A stretch of 38,829 nt of DNA from Planctomycetota bacterium (lineage in GTDB: Bacteria; Planctomycetota; UBA1135): NCBI GenBank assembly GCA_028821845.1, contig JAPKEZ010000003.1:1-38829 (forward strand), in the 5' to 3' direction. Positions 25,523-32,969 of the stretch are shown piece after piece (the first letter of the stretch is position 1; every line of letters starts with the position of its first letter). A model generated the notes under the pieces. That model did no database searches. It was not told the origin of the DNA and saw only the letters and a list, made by a program, of their open reading frames with translations. A program made the position numbers and the translations under genes.

Positions 25523-28034
25523 TTGCTTTCTGCTCACTGATATCAGCCGCCTCGCTAGGTATAGCGTGGAAGCTTAGCTTTTCGCCTTCTTTGTCTAAAT
25601 CCATTTCAAGGAATGAACCAGACTTAATGTTGTTGCGCAACAATTTTTCTGCCATCGGGTCTTCAATGAAGCGTTCGATTGCACGACGCAATGGGCGCGC
25701 ACCGTATTCAGGGTGGAAGCCCTTGTTGATTAAGAAGTCACGAGCCGAATCACTTAATGCAAAAGTGATCTTCTTTTCAGCCATTCGCTTTTCGACCTTT
25801 TTCATTTCGATATCGATGATTCGATAAAGATCGTCTTTTTCCAACGGGTTGAAAGTAATAATCTCATCGAGGCGGTTCAGGAATTCAGGACGGAATTGGC
25901 GTTGTACCTCCTCCATGATGCCTTCCTTCACACGCTTAGTTGTGTCCTCTTCTGAGGCAGTAAAGCCGAGGCCACCACCCGATTGCACAACCTTTGCGCC
26001 AACATTTGAGGTCATGATGATAATAGCATTTCTAAAATCAATGTGACGGCCAAGCGAGTCCGTTAAGCGACCTTCTTCCATGATTTGCAACAACATGTTG
26101 TACACATCAGGATGAGCTTTTTCTATTTCGTCAAACAAAATCACACTGTAAGGACGACGACGTACTTGTTCAGTAAGCTGCCCGCCTTCTTCGTGGCCAA
26201 CGTAGCCCGGAGGCGAACCGACCAGTCTCGAAGCGTTGTGCTTTTCCATGAACTCAGACATGTCGATTGCAATCAAAGAATCTTCGCTGCCAAACATGAA
26301 CTGCGCAAGCTGCTTCGACAACCAAGTTTTGCCCACACCGGATGGTCCTAAGAACAAGAATGAACCAGTAGGGCGGTTGGGGTCTTTAATGCCAGAGCGG
26401 CTACGACGAACGGCTCGCGCAACAGCGCTAATCGCTTCCTCTTGGTTGATAACCTTCTCGGCGATTTCGTCTTCCATTTGCAACAGGCGTTCGGCTTCTT
26501 CTTTAGCCAAGTTTTGCACCGGTATACCAGTCATAGTTGCAACAGTGGCAGCAATAACTTCGCGAGTCACTTCCGGTCGAGACTCGGGCTCATTTTCTGA
26601 GTTCTTCCAGGCAGCTAAAATGTTTTCACGCTCGCGCTTAGCTTCGTAAGCTTGATCGCGATGACTTGCAGCCACTTCAAAATCTTGGTTGGCTACGGCA
26701 TGCTCTTTGGCTTGTTCGTGCTCTTTGATTTTAAGACCGATTGACTCGATGTCTGGTGGAGGAGTCATGCTCCCTAAACGCAAGTGCGCGCCTGCTTCGT
26801 CGATTACGTCAATCGCCTTATCAGGTAAGAAACGGTTGTTGATGTATTTGATACTTAAATCAACTGCAGCCTCTAGAGCTTCGTCGGTGTAAGTGATCTT
26901 GTGGTGATCTTCGTAGCGGCTACGTAAGCCTAACAATATTGCAACTGTGTCGTCGCGAGAAGGTGGCTCGACACGCACCGATTGAAAACGACGTTCGAGG
27001 GCGCCATCTTTTTCGATGTGCTTGCGGTATTCATCGAGAGTAGTTGCGCCAACAACTTGGATTGCGCCACGCGATAGAGCTGGCTTCAACACGTTTGCCG
27101 CGTCAATCGCACCTTCGGCACCGCCGGCACCAACTAATGTGTGAATTTCGTCGATGAACAAAATCACATTCTTCGCAGCTTTCACTTCGGCCATTACAGC
27201 CTTAATGCGTTCTTCGAATTGCCCGCGGTACTTTGTTCCCGCAACCATGCCAGGCAAGTCAAGCGAGATAATACGCTTGTCGGCCAGTATGTCTGGAGTA
27301 GTGCCATTGACGATTGACTGCGCAAGACCTTCAATGATGGCAGTTTTGCCCACACCAGGTTCACCCAACAACACGGGGTTATTTTTTGTGCGACGTGATA
27401 ACACTTGCACGACGCGAGAGATTTCACTTTCGCGACCAATGACAGGGTCGAGCTCGTCGCGACGACAAGCCTCAGTCAAATCGCGGCCAAAGCCATCAAG
27501 GGCTGGAGTGTTTGTTTTACTACGTGCTGGCACAGATTCGCCTTCGTGATGTTCGACGTGTGGCATGTCGACATCAGCCTCGCCTTCGTCGCTAGAAACG
27601 CCACCGATAAATTCTATTACCGATTCACGAACTTCTTCTAGACGACAACCCATAGTGCGCAGAATATGTGGAGCGATGCCTTCGTTTTCACGAAGTAGGG
27701 CAAGTAACAAGTGTTCGGTGCCAACATGACCGTGGCCAATGTTCTTCGCTTCTTCGAGAGCTAACTCGACGGTCTTCTTAGCGCGCGGAGTAAACGGGAC
27801 CTGCATAGACGGCTCGTGCTTAGGACGTACTGTCAAGTTGCTGAGGACCTCTTTGCGCATTGCTTCAAGGTTTACACCGAGAGAAGTAATAACGCCAGCT
27901 GCGACACCGTTTCCTTCTCGGATCAAACCTAGCAAAATGTGCTCGGTGCCAATGTATTCGTGATTAAGTTCTTGAGCTTCGCGGCGGGCGAATCCCATGA
28001 CTTTTCTAGCTCTTTGTGTGAATCTGTCAAACAT
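25500..28034 (-). CDS. clpC: ATP-dependent Clp protease ATPase ClpC
   Basis: This 844-residue class I AAA+ unfoldase has a double Clp-N domain (about 1-145), AAA1 with Walker [10 protein letters not shown] and Walker [15 protein letters not shown], and a central coiled M domain (about 415-485, [19 protein letters not shown]). AAA2 follows with GPSGVGKTW and [13 protein letters not shown], then a C-terminal D2-small domain and an acidic tail. The M domain length fits ClpC rather than ClpB or ClpA. It feeds unfolded proteins to ClpP, which is not in the window. A McsA-like gene lies directly upstream (39 bp), but there is no mcsB or ctsR. Confidence 0.96.
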   Translation of the reverse strand: MFDRFTQRARKVMGFARREAQELNHEYIGTEHILLGLIREGNGVAAGVITSLGVNLEAMRKEVLSNLTVRPKHEPSMQVPFTPRAKKTVELALEEAKNIGHGHVGTEHLLLALLRENEGIAPHILRTMGCRLEEVRESVIEFIGGVSSDEGEADVDMPHVEHHEGESVPARSKTNTPALDGFGRDLTEACRRDELDPVIGRESEISRVVQVLSRRTKNNPVLLGEPGVGKTAIIEGLAQSIVNGTTPDILADKRIISLDLPGMVAGTKYRGQFEERIKAVMAEVKAAKNVILFIDEIHTLVGAGGAEGAIDAANVLKPALSRGAIQVVGATTLDEYRKHIEKDGALERRFQSVRVEPPSRDDTVAILLGLRSRYEDHHKITYTDEALEAAVDLSIKYINNRFLPDKAIDVIDEAGAHLRLGSMTPPPDIESIGLKIKEHEQAKEHAVANQDFEVAASHRDQAYEAKRERENILAAWKNSENEPESRPEVTREVIAATVATMTGIPVQNLAKEEAERLLQMEDEIAEKVINQEEAISAVARAVRRSRSGIKDPNRPTGSFLFLGPSGVGKTWLSKQLAQFMFGSEDSLIAIDMSEFMEKHNASRLVGSPPGYVGHEEGGQLTEQVRRRPYSVILFDEIEKAHPDVYNMLLQIMEEGRLTDSLGRHIDFRNAIIIMTSNVGAKVVQSGGGLGFTASEEDTTKRVKEGIMEEVQRQFRPEFLNRLDEIITFNPLEKDDLYRIIDIEMKKVEKRMAEKKITFALSDSARDFLINKGFHPEYGARPLRRAIERFIEDPMAEKLLRNNIKSGSFLEMDLDKEGEKLSFHAIPSEAADISEQKATSDSADD

Positions 28035-28073
28035 GATGAATTTGGGCGTTTTTACCTAGTTATATATCGGATT

Positions 28074-28625
28074 TTAACCGCCTGAACTTAAATCTTTATT
28101 TAATTCAGATTGTAGCGCATTTATTTGGTCGCGAAGGCTTGCGCATGCCTCGTAATCTTCTCTTTTTACAGCTTGTTGCAATTGCCCATTTAGCTGTTCT
28201 AGTTGATTATCATTACGCCAATCGACGTGCTTTGTTTGACCATGCAAACGCTCGAACACATCAGCTAGATAATCTTTGAACACTAAATAGTCGTTAGGAC
28301 AACCCAGACGGCTTGTTTGCCTGAAATCGTCAAGCGTCCAGCCACACTTATCGCAACTAAGGACGCCTTGCGCAGCTTCACTTTTATTCGGTTTCATTGG
28401 CGAGGATTTATTTCCCTTATTCTTTTCAGCTGGCGGGAACAGTGCTTTAGTTAAAACACTGATAACCTGCGGAAAACATTCGGTGTTAGCTACGTTCAAG
28501 CCACTTTTTTGTGCACATCGTGAGCAAAAATCGCTATTTGCAAATACCGGAACGCCATCAGACCCGTACGTTACGTCGAGCTGATGCACAGTAGCGGCAA
28601 ATTTATTACAGGCTTGGCACTTCAT
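28074..28625 (-). CDS. McsA-like zinc-finger/UVR-domain protein
   Basis: This 183-residue protein has two zinc-ribbon-like CxxC pairs at the N-terminus (Cys3/6 and Cys34/37), a second zinc site (Cys91/94, Cys109) and a UVR/coiled segment at about 142-173 (QLQQAVKREDYEACASLRDQ). The layout matches McsA, the adaptor of the ClpC system. In the second zinc site the last ligand is Asp112 (GCPND) where McsA has Cys, so it may bind zinc weakly or not at all. In Firmicutes McsA activates the arginine kinase McsB; no mcsB is present here, so a direct ClpC adaptor role is the simplest inference. Confidence 0.82.
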   Translation of the reverse strand: MKCQACNKFAATVHQLDVTYGSDGVPVFANSDFCSRCAQKSGLNVANTECFPQVISVLTKALFPPAEKNKGNKSSPMKPNKSEAAQGVLSCDKCGWTLDDFRQTSRLGCPNDYLVFKDYLADVFERLHGQTKHVDWRNDNQLEQLNGQLQQAVKREDYEACASLRDQINALQSELNKDLSSGG

Positions 28626-28654
28626 GCGTCAAATAGCTGTCAGTAGTGTGGTGG

Positions 28655-29971
28655 TCACGCTTTGCTAACAGGTATCTCTTCGGTTAATTTAAGGAAAAGT
28701 TGCGCACGTTCGCTGAAATTATTAAATTCGTCAAAAGATGAAAAAGACGGCGAAAACAGCAGCGTTTCGTCAGATTGCAGGCCAGAAAGAGCCACTTCTG
28801 CCGCGATTTCGAAGTTTTCGTGAAAAGTGCAGTCAATTTTCGCTTCATCGCACAATTGAGCAAGGCGCAGGCCACCAGCGCCATGTAAACGTAGACGGGT
28901 TTTTTCGCGAGAGGCACTGATAATGTCTGACAAATCTAGTGACTTGTCTTTACCCCCAGCCAATAGCACTTTTTTGCCCCTAATCGATGTCAAAGCGGCA
29001 GCAGTTGGCGTGGGGTGAGTGGCAACGGCGTTATTGATAATCACCCGGTCGTGAATATCGACAAAGCGCTGCATTCGATGTTCGAGCCCAGGATACTGGC
29101 CTAGACCGAGACACTCGCGCTTTAGAATGCGCAGCGATCGCAAGGCAGCGAGCATAGATGGCATGCGGAATGATTCCGTGAAGGGTAGGTCTTCGGTGCT
29201 AAGGCCGAAGTCGTTGATTTTCCACCCATCGAGCTCTTCCCAATTGCCCTTAGCGGCGTGAGACCAATTAGTGGACTCGGCGTCACCACCAGCGATCAAG
29301 GCAAAACAGCTTTCATCTTGGTATTCGAGTAGCCGGCGCTTGGCAGCGGCATAGGATTCTAGATCACCGTGACGATCAAGGTGATCGGCGCCGAAGCAAG
29401 TCAGCACCGCAATGTGAGGCCACGCCGGTGGCGCAATCAACCGCTCGCATTGGAACGACGAGATCTCGAGCACAATAGTTTCGAGGTCGGGTCGACTTAG
29501 AACTTGCTCTAAAAACGAACCGCCCAAATTGCCTGCCAGCAAAGTGTTCTCGCCAAGTAAGTAATGTAACAGCGACGCGCAAGTTGATTTGCCGTGCGTA
29601 CCAGTGATCGCCACGGTTGGAATATTAGCGCTGCACGCAATCGCTAAATTAATTTCGGTAGTCAACTCACAATTATGCTTGCGCGCTAAATCCCAGATTG
29701 GCGCTTCGTTGGGCACGGCTGGGTTTACAACCACCACGTCAGTTCGTTCAAACAAATACTCAGGGTGCTCTTCAAAAACGAAATCAATCGCATAGCCAGC
29801 TAAGCTGTTGATACTAGTTTCAAGTTTGGATGCCGGCCGCAAATCACTTACGGTAACCTTGGCGCCTAATTCATGAAGGGCGCGCGCGCATCCTGCTCCT
29901 CCGCCGAAAGAGCCTAGGCCAAGAATTAATACCTGTCGGTTCTTGAGGTCGGCCGGGTGGATGAGATTCAT
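28655..29971 (-). CDS. murD: UDP-N-acetylmuramoyl-L-alanine--D-glutamate ligase (variant MurD)
   Basis: This 438-residue Mur ligase adds glutamate to UDP-MurNAc-Ala. It has N-terminal Rossmann GLGSFGGGAGCARAL, ATP loop GTHGKST (124-130), ADHLDRHG, carbamylated-lysine position Lys211 (AAAKRRL) and C-terminal Lys343 (GGKDKS) and FSPSFSSFDEF. The family motif DSKATN, whose Lys and Thr contact D-Glu in E. coli MurD, reads NNAVATH at 313-319, so the Lys is Val. Substrate binding may differ. The ATG is 8 nt after the end of tRNA-Ser(GCU), with no promoter between, so it is probably processed from a tRNA-mRNA transcript. Confidence 0.9.
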   Translation of the reverse strand: MNLIHPADLKNRQVLILGLGSFGGGAGCARALHELGAKVTVSDLRPASKLETSINSLAGYAIDFVFEEHPEYLFERTDVVVVNPAVPNEAPIWDLARKHNCELTTEINLAIACSANIPTVAITGTHGKSTCASLLHYLLGENTLLAGNLGGSFLEQVLSRPDLETIVLEISSFQCERLIAPPAWPHIAVLTCFGADHLDRHGDLESYAAAKRRLLEYQDESCFALIAGGDAESTNWSHAAKGNWEELDGWKINDFGLSTEDLPFTESFRMPSMLAALRSLRILKRECLGLGQYPGLEHRMQRFVDIHDRVIINNAVATHPTPTAAALTSIRGKKVLLAGGKDKSLDLSDIISASREKTRLRLHGAGGLRLAQLCDEAKIDCTFHENFEIAAEVALSGLQSDETLLFSPSFSSFDEFNNFSERAQLFLKLTEEIPVSKA

Positions 29972-29979
29972 AAGGTGCT

Positions 29980-30071
29980 GGCGGAGAGAGAGGGATTTGA
30001 ACCCTCGGAACCGTCAAAACGGTTCAACACCTTAGCAAGGTGCCGCATTCGGCCACTCTGCCATCTCTCCA
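29980..30071 (-). tRNA. tRNA-Ser(GCU)
   Basis: A 92-nt class II tRNA including an encoded CCA end. The acceptor stem is GGAGAGA/TCTCTCC, the D-arm contains AGAGTGGCCGAATG, the anticodon stem-loop is CACCTTGCTAAGGTG (anticodon GCT), a long variable arm pairs AACCGT with ACGGTT, and the T-arm is AGGGTTCAAATCCCT. It reads AGC/AGU serine codons. Confidence 0.97.
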
Positions 30072-30085
30072 TACAAGCGCTCAAA

Positions 30086-30114
30086 GTGTAGCGGTGCGGT
30101 CTTTATTAGACAAT
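30086..30114 (-). promoter_or_regulatory. Promoter of tRNA-Ser(GCU) and probably murD
   Basis: On the minus strand, -35 TTGTCT (30114-30109), 17 nt spacer, -10 TACACT (30091-30086), followed by TTGAGCGCTT before the tRNA. The same boxes and spacing precede the other tRNA-Ser, which supports both. The GC-rich stretch after the -10 resembles a stringent discriminator. Confidence 0.7.
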
Positions 30115-30122
30115 AGATTAGT

Positions 30123-30128
30123 TAAGAT
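30123..30128 (+). promoter_or_regulatory. -10-like element (TAAGAT) of the nitroreductase-fold gene
   Basis: TAAGAT ends 6 nt before the ATG at 30135, with no Shine-Dalgarno sequence. The hexamer matches the consensus at four of six positions; the spacing is the main support. Confidence 0.4.
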
Positions 30129-30134
30129 GTCTTC

Positions 30135-30749
30135 ATGAATGAAGCGCTAAAAAACGTGTCTGATTTTCGCGAGGTGTTACGCCACCGCCGATCAATTCGC
30201 CACTTTTCCGACCAGCCAGTGGCGTCCTCCCTGATTGAAGAAGTGGTGGGATGCGCGGCGACGTCTCCGAGTGGGGCCAACAAACAACCATGGCGATTCG
30301 TGTGCGTCAAAGACCCTGAGCTAAAGAAAAAAATCAGGATGGCTGCCGAAGTAGAAGAGCGTGAGTTTTATGAGAGCCGCGCTACCGATCAATGGAAGGT
30401 CGACTTGGCACCGCTTGGAACTGATGCCGATAAATCTTTTTTGGAAGTAGCACCGTGGTTGGTGGTTGTATTCAAATTGGTAAAAGGCGACGACGGCGGC
30501 AACGTTTATTATGCCGATGAGTCGGTCGGCATTGCGACTGGTATGTTGTTGGCCGCGGCGCAGGTGGCGGGGCTAGCTACCTTGACGCATACACCAAGCC
30601 CAATGAAGTTTTTGGAAGAAGTGCTTGAACGTCCTCCGAATGAGCGCGCATATATGCTAATACCGATGGGATGGCCGGCAATTGACGGGCATATACCTGT
30701 GGCAGCGCTGTGTAAAAAACCATTAACCGAAGTGATGGTTAAGCTCTAA
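30135..30749 (+). CDS. Nitroreductase-fold flavoprotein of the iodotyrosine deiodinase type
   Basis: This 204-residue FMN enzyme has the FMN-binding HRRSIRHFSD start and SPSGANKQPWRFV, which corresponds to GAHTEPW in mammalian iodotyrosine deiodinase (IYD). The C-terminal ERPPNERAYMLIPMGWP matches the IYD end. The three residues that clamp the zwitterion of halotyrosines in IYD (Glu157, Tyr161, Lys182 in human numbering) align with Glu75, Tyr79 and Lys100 at identical spacing. A reductive dehalogenase of iodo- or bromotyrosine is therefore likely; a general nitroreductase is the fallback. It is monocistronic, between two tRNA-Ser genes. Confidence 0.85.
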   Translation: MNEALKNVSDFREVLRHRRSIRHFSDQPVASSLIEEVVGCAATSPSGANKQPWRFVCVKDPELKKKIRMAAEVEEREFYESRATDQWKVDLAPLGTDADKSFLEVAPWLVVVFKLVKGDDGGNVYYADESVGIATGMLLAAAQVAGLATLTHTPSPMKFLEEVLERPPNERAYMLIPMGWPAIDGHIPVAALCKKPLTEVMVKL

Positions 30750-30755
30750 AAACTA

Positions 30756-30784
30756 TTGTCTAAACTCGCTCGCCTCGCTAAACT
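30756..30784 (+). promoter_or_regulatory. Promoter of tRNA-Ser(UGA)
   Basis: -35 TTGTCT (30756-30761), 17 nt spacer, -10 TAAACT (30779-30784), then TTGGCGCTT. It is nearly the same as the promoter of tRNA-Ser(GCU). Transcription would start about 9 nt before the mature tRNA. Confidence 0.7.
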
Positions 30785-30799
30785 TTGGCGCTTAAGTGC

Positions 30800-30890
<91 letters not shown>

Positions 30891-30895
30891 TTATT

Positions 30896-32047
30896 CTAGC
30901 GAGTCTCAGTAACAGGACCAGTAGACTTTTTATCGCGTGGATTGTCATCGCCTGTCATCGGACCAAATATTTTACGACTGAGTTCCATTGAGAAAACCAC
31001 TTCTTGCTCTTCCGGCACCGGCACGGGTGTCGGGGATAGTTGGCCACCTCAAGATTCGCAGAATTTGCCTGACCAAACTTCTTTACCAGATTCTTTGTCT
31101 GTGGCAATTATTTTTGGTGACTTCCCGCCAGGCATGAAATTGTAGTACTCTTCTTCGGCATTGCCGTAAAACCTTGGCACTTGCACGGTGATCGTTTCTG
31201 CATCGGTACGGTTAGTCTTGAAATCAAGGCGTAGTGGGCCACCCCAAGCTAGTTCATTAACTTTTCCAGATTCAATACTGATGGTCTTCATCGAGCCTTG
31301 ACGGACAGTAACGTTTTCAGTACCTTTCTTTACACTGGCGCGCGTAAGTTCGTATTCACCAGCAGGTACCACCATCCCTTTTTTCGCTTCTGACAGTTCA
31401 AAACTAAATTTACTATCGGTAGAGGTGAACACCGCGCTAGTCAGCTTGCCTTGCGAGTTGTAGCTATCAACGACATTAAACACACCAGACTCACCTTCAT
31501 ATGGAGTGACGCTTACAACATCGCCATTTCCGGAGGCATTAAAAGTAAACAGTTCGCCATCGAGATTCACAACCTCTGAAAGGTAACTAGCTGAGTTTCC
31601 TTTGCCCACAATAATGGCGTCGGTTCCGATTTCGTTCCAAATGCCGTTATTGTTTTGATCGATTAGAGAAACGTTTACGCCATTGACCTTGGCCGACATC
31701 AGACCAGCACATGCATATTGCCATCCGTTGCCGCCCGGGCGAACACGAATCGCGTATGAAAACTTAGAGCCATCTTCGCGCTTGCCACGCAAAAGTGCAT
31801 CGCCGCCACTACCTTTAATGTCAGTGTCAGGGCGCTCGTCGGCATTAGTGTCGATTTCTAATTTGAATTCGGTACTGTTTACAACGAAGCCATTGCCAAT
31901 CGCAATGCTGTCTTCGATGTTAGTCCATGATTCGTTTGGCAAATTTATCTGCCACTTCTTAACCTGCTTGAATTTTAGATTAGAAGTTTCGGCCTCGCCG
32001 CCGCCTGAAATCATCAAGCAGAGACCCGTTAGTAGGGCGTAATTCAT
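30896..32047 (-). CDS. Secreted protein, candidate selenoprotein with in-frame TGA (C-E-S-U)
   Basis: A conventional reading gives 332 residues ending at TGA 31051-31049. The frame continues for 50 more sense codons to TAG at 30898-30896, so a 383-residue product with residue 333 encoded by TGA is possible. The residues before it are Cys330-Glu-Ser, which would make a C-x-x-U redox motif. A signal peptide lies at 1-19. Two Ca-loop-like stretches follow (about 66-76; 130-139, [10 protein letters not shown]). The extra tail is Pro/Glu-rich, then charged. Without it there would be a 161-bp gap before the tRNA; with it the gap is 8 bp. Family not recognised. Nonsense mutation or a separate small gene are alternatives. 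It shares 1 nt with the upstream DUF151 gene. Confidence 0.5.
31012..31033 (-). promoter_or_regulatory. SECIS-like hairpin after the TGA of the secreted protein
   Basis: On the minus strand, CCGACACC (31033-31026) can pair with GGTGCCGG (31019-31012) with a single A-C mismatch, around the 6-nt loop CGTGCC. The loop begins 23 nt after the TGA and has G as its second base. This meets the general bacterial SECIS rules as I remember them (loop 16-37 nt downstream, a G in the first two loop bases). The GC-rich Pro-Val codons could also give such a stem by chance. Confidence 0.4.
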
Positions 32048-32451
32048 TAACTCGATACTACCTTATTCCAGACAGTTTCGCTAATGTAAATGGGCGCGTT
32101 GAGCTGTAGGCACACTGCAATAGCATCTGAAGGTCGACAGTCTATCGAAAGAGCTTTGCCACTGCTGTCACTGAGGCGCAATTCAGCAAAATAAGTGCCA
32201 TTGTCGAAGTGGTGAATTTCGGTTTCATGGACGGTTCCATTTAGCCCGTGAATTATCGACGTGCACAACTCGCTAGTTATTGGCCGCGTATTTTTTTCAC
32301 TAACCAAAGCGCTGCGAATTGCTATTAGAGCATTGCGCTCGATCATCACTTCGAGTGTACGCTCGCCATCCGCTTCGCTGAGGTGAAGCAATTGATGAGA
32401 GTGACCGTCAACTTGTACCAGTTTGGTGACATGAGCAAGGGTGCGCGACAT
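32047..32451 (-). CDS. Bifunctional nuclease-domain (DUF151) protein
   Basis: This 134-residue protein belongs to the bifunctional nuclease/DUF151 family. The segments LEVMIERNALIAI, the Thr/His-rich middle (GTVHETEIHHFDNGTYFAELRL) and IDCRPSDAIAVCLQLNAPIYI are diagnostic. Some members cleave DNA and RNA in vitro. The ATG is 6 nt after an extended -10 (TGC-TAGAAT), so the message is probably leaderless. The stop overlaps the ATG of the downstream secreted protein by 1 nt (TAATG). It is divergent from the alkyltransferase with overlapping promoters. Confidence 0.9.
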   Translation of the reverse strand: MSRTLAHVTKLVQVDGHSHQLLHLSEADGERTLEVMIERNALIAIRSALVSEKNTRPITSELCTSIIHGLNGTVHETEIHHFDNGTYFAELRLSDSSGKALSIDCRPSDAIAVCLQLNAPIYISETVWNKVVSS

Positions 32452-32453
32452 GT

Positions 32454-32463
32454 TACTATTCTA
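32454..32463. promoter_or_regulatory. Overlapping divergent -10 elements (DUF151 gene / alkyltransferase)
   Basis: The plus-strand TACTAT (32454-32459, preceded by TGT) ends 6 nt before the ATG at 32466. The minus-strand TAGAAT (32463-32458, preceded by TGC) ends 6 nt before the ATG at 32451. The hexamers share 2 bp and the two start codons are only 14 bp apart, so the promoters must compete for polymerase. Confidence 0.6.
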
Positions 32464-32465
32464 GC

Positions 32466-32969
32466 ATGCAAACAGCAGTTTACGGTGCATCGGTTGAGAC
32501 ATCATTGTTTGGCAAGGTAGGCTTCACTTTTAATAATGGCGGACAGCTTTTAGAGTTATCCTGGCGGGAAGGTTTTTCAGAAGAGGTTAGTAAATTAGCG
32601 CAGTTAAAAGCACCATGTCCAAGTTTGGCGCAGTTGCGAAAATATATAACGGATTACGCGCGCGGATGTGGCCCGCAATTTCCCGGAGAGTATGTGTTCC
32701 CGCAGGTGGCGGTGTTTTCTACTAAGGTTTATAAGGTAGTAGAAAAGTTGAATTCGGGTCAGTCTTTCTCATACCAACAGGTGGCCGAGTTGGCTGGTTC
32801 GTCAAAGGCGTGCCGCGCAGTGGGAAACATTATGGGCAAGAACCCGTTACCTCTAGTGATTCCATGACACCGCGTTTTAGCTAGCGGCCAAGGTCTTGGC
32901 GGCTTCACTGGCGGAGTATCTTTTAAGCGCTTGTTGCTTGACGCTGAGGGGATTGAATACGGAGCCTAA
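32466..32969 (+). CDS. O6-alkylguanine-DNA alkyltransferase with selenocysteine at the active site
   Basis: This suicide repair enzyme moves the alkyl group from O6-alkylguanine in DNA to its own active-site residue. The protein has 167 residues if TGA 32865-32867 is read as selenocysteine. Tyr103, Arg117 (CRAVGN, the arginine finger), Asn121 and NPLPLVIP lead to U134 exactly where the family has Cys of PCHR. After it come His135, Arg, Val, GGFTGGVSFKRLLL and Glu161 (human His146, Glu172 equivalents), ending at TAA 32969. Ending at TGA would remove the nucleophile itself. A GGTC-loop hairpin follows. The extended end overlaps hupE by 4 bp. A start from a leaderless promoter fits. Confidence 0.92.
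32883..32904 (+). promoter_or_regulatory. SECIS-like hairpin of the alkyltransferase gene
   Basis: GCCAA (32887-32891) pairs with TTGGC (32896-32900) around the tetraloop GGTC (32892-32895). After a G-G mismatch the stem continues with AGC (32883-32885) and GCT (32902-32904). The loop starts 24 nt after the TGA and is the same GGUC as in the E. coli fdhF SECIS. The hairpin lies within codons 140-147. Confidence 0.8.

Noticed and set aside
28640-28657. Read-through of the TGA ending murD
   Set aside because: A second stop follows after four codons and MurD is already full length.
30896-32969. Reassigned genetic code in which TGA is a sense codon everywhere
   Set aside because: Several genes end at TGA inside ATGA/GTGA overlaps (5459, 6385, 8207) with intact neighbours, so TGA is a normal stop here.
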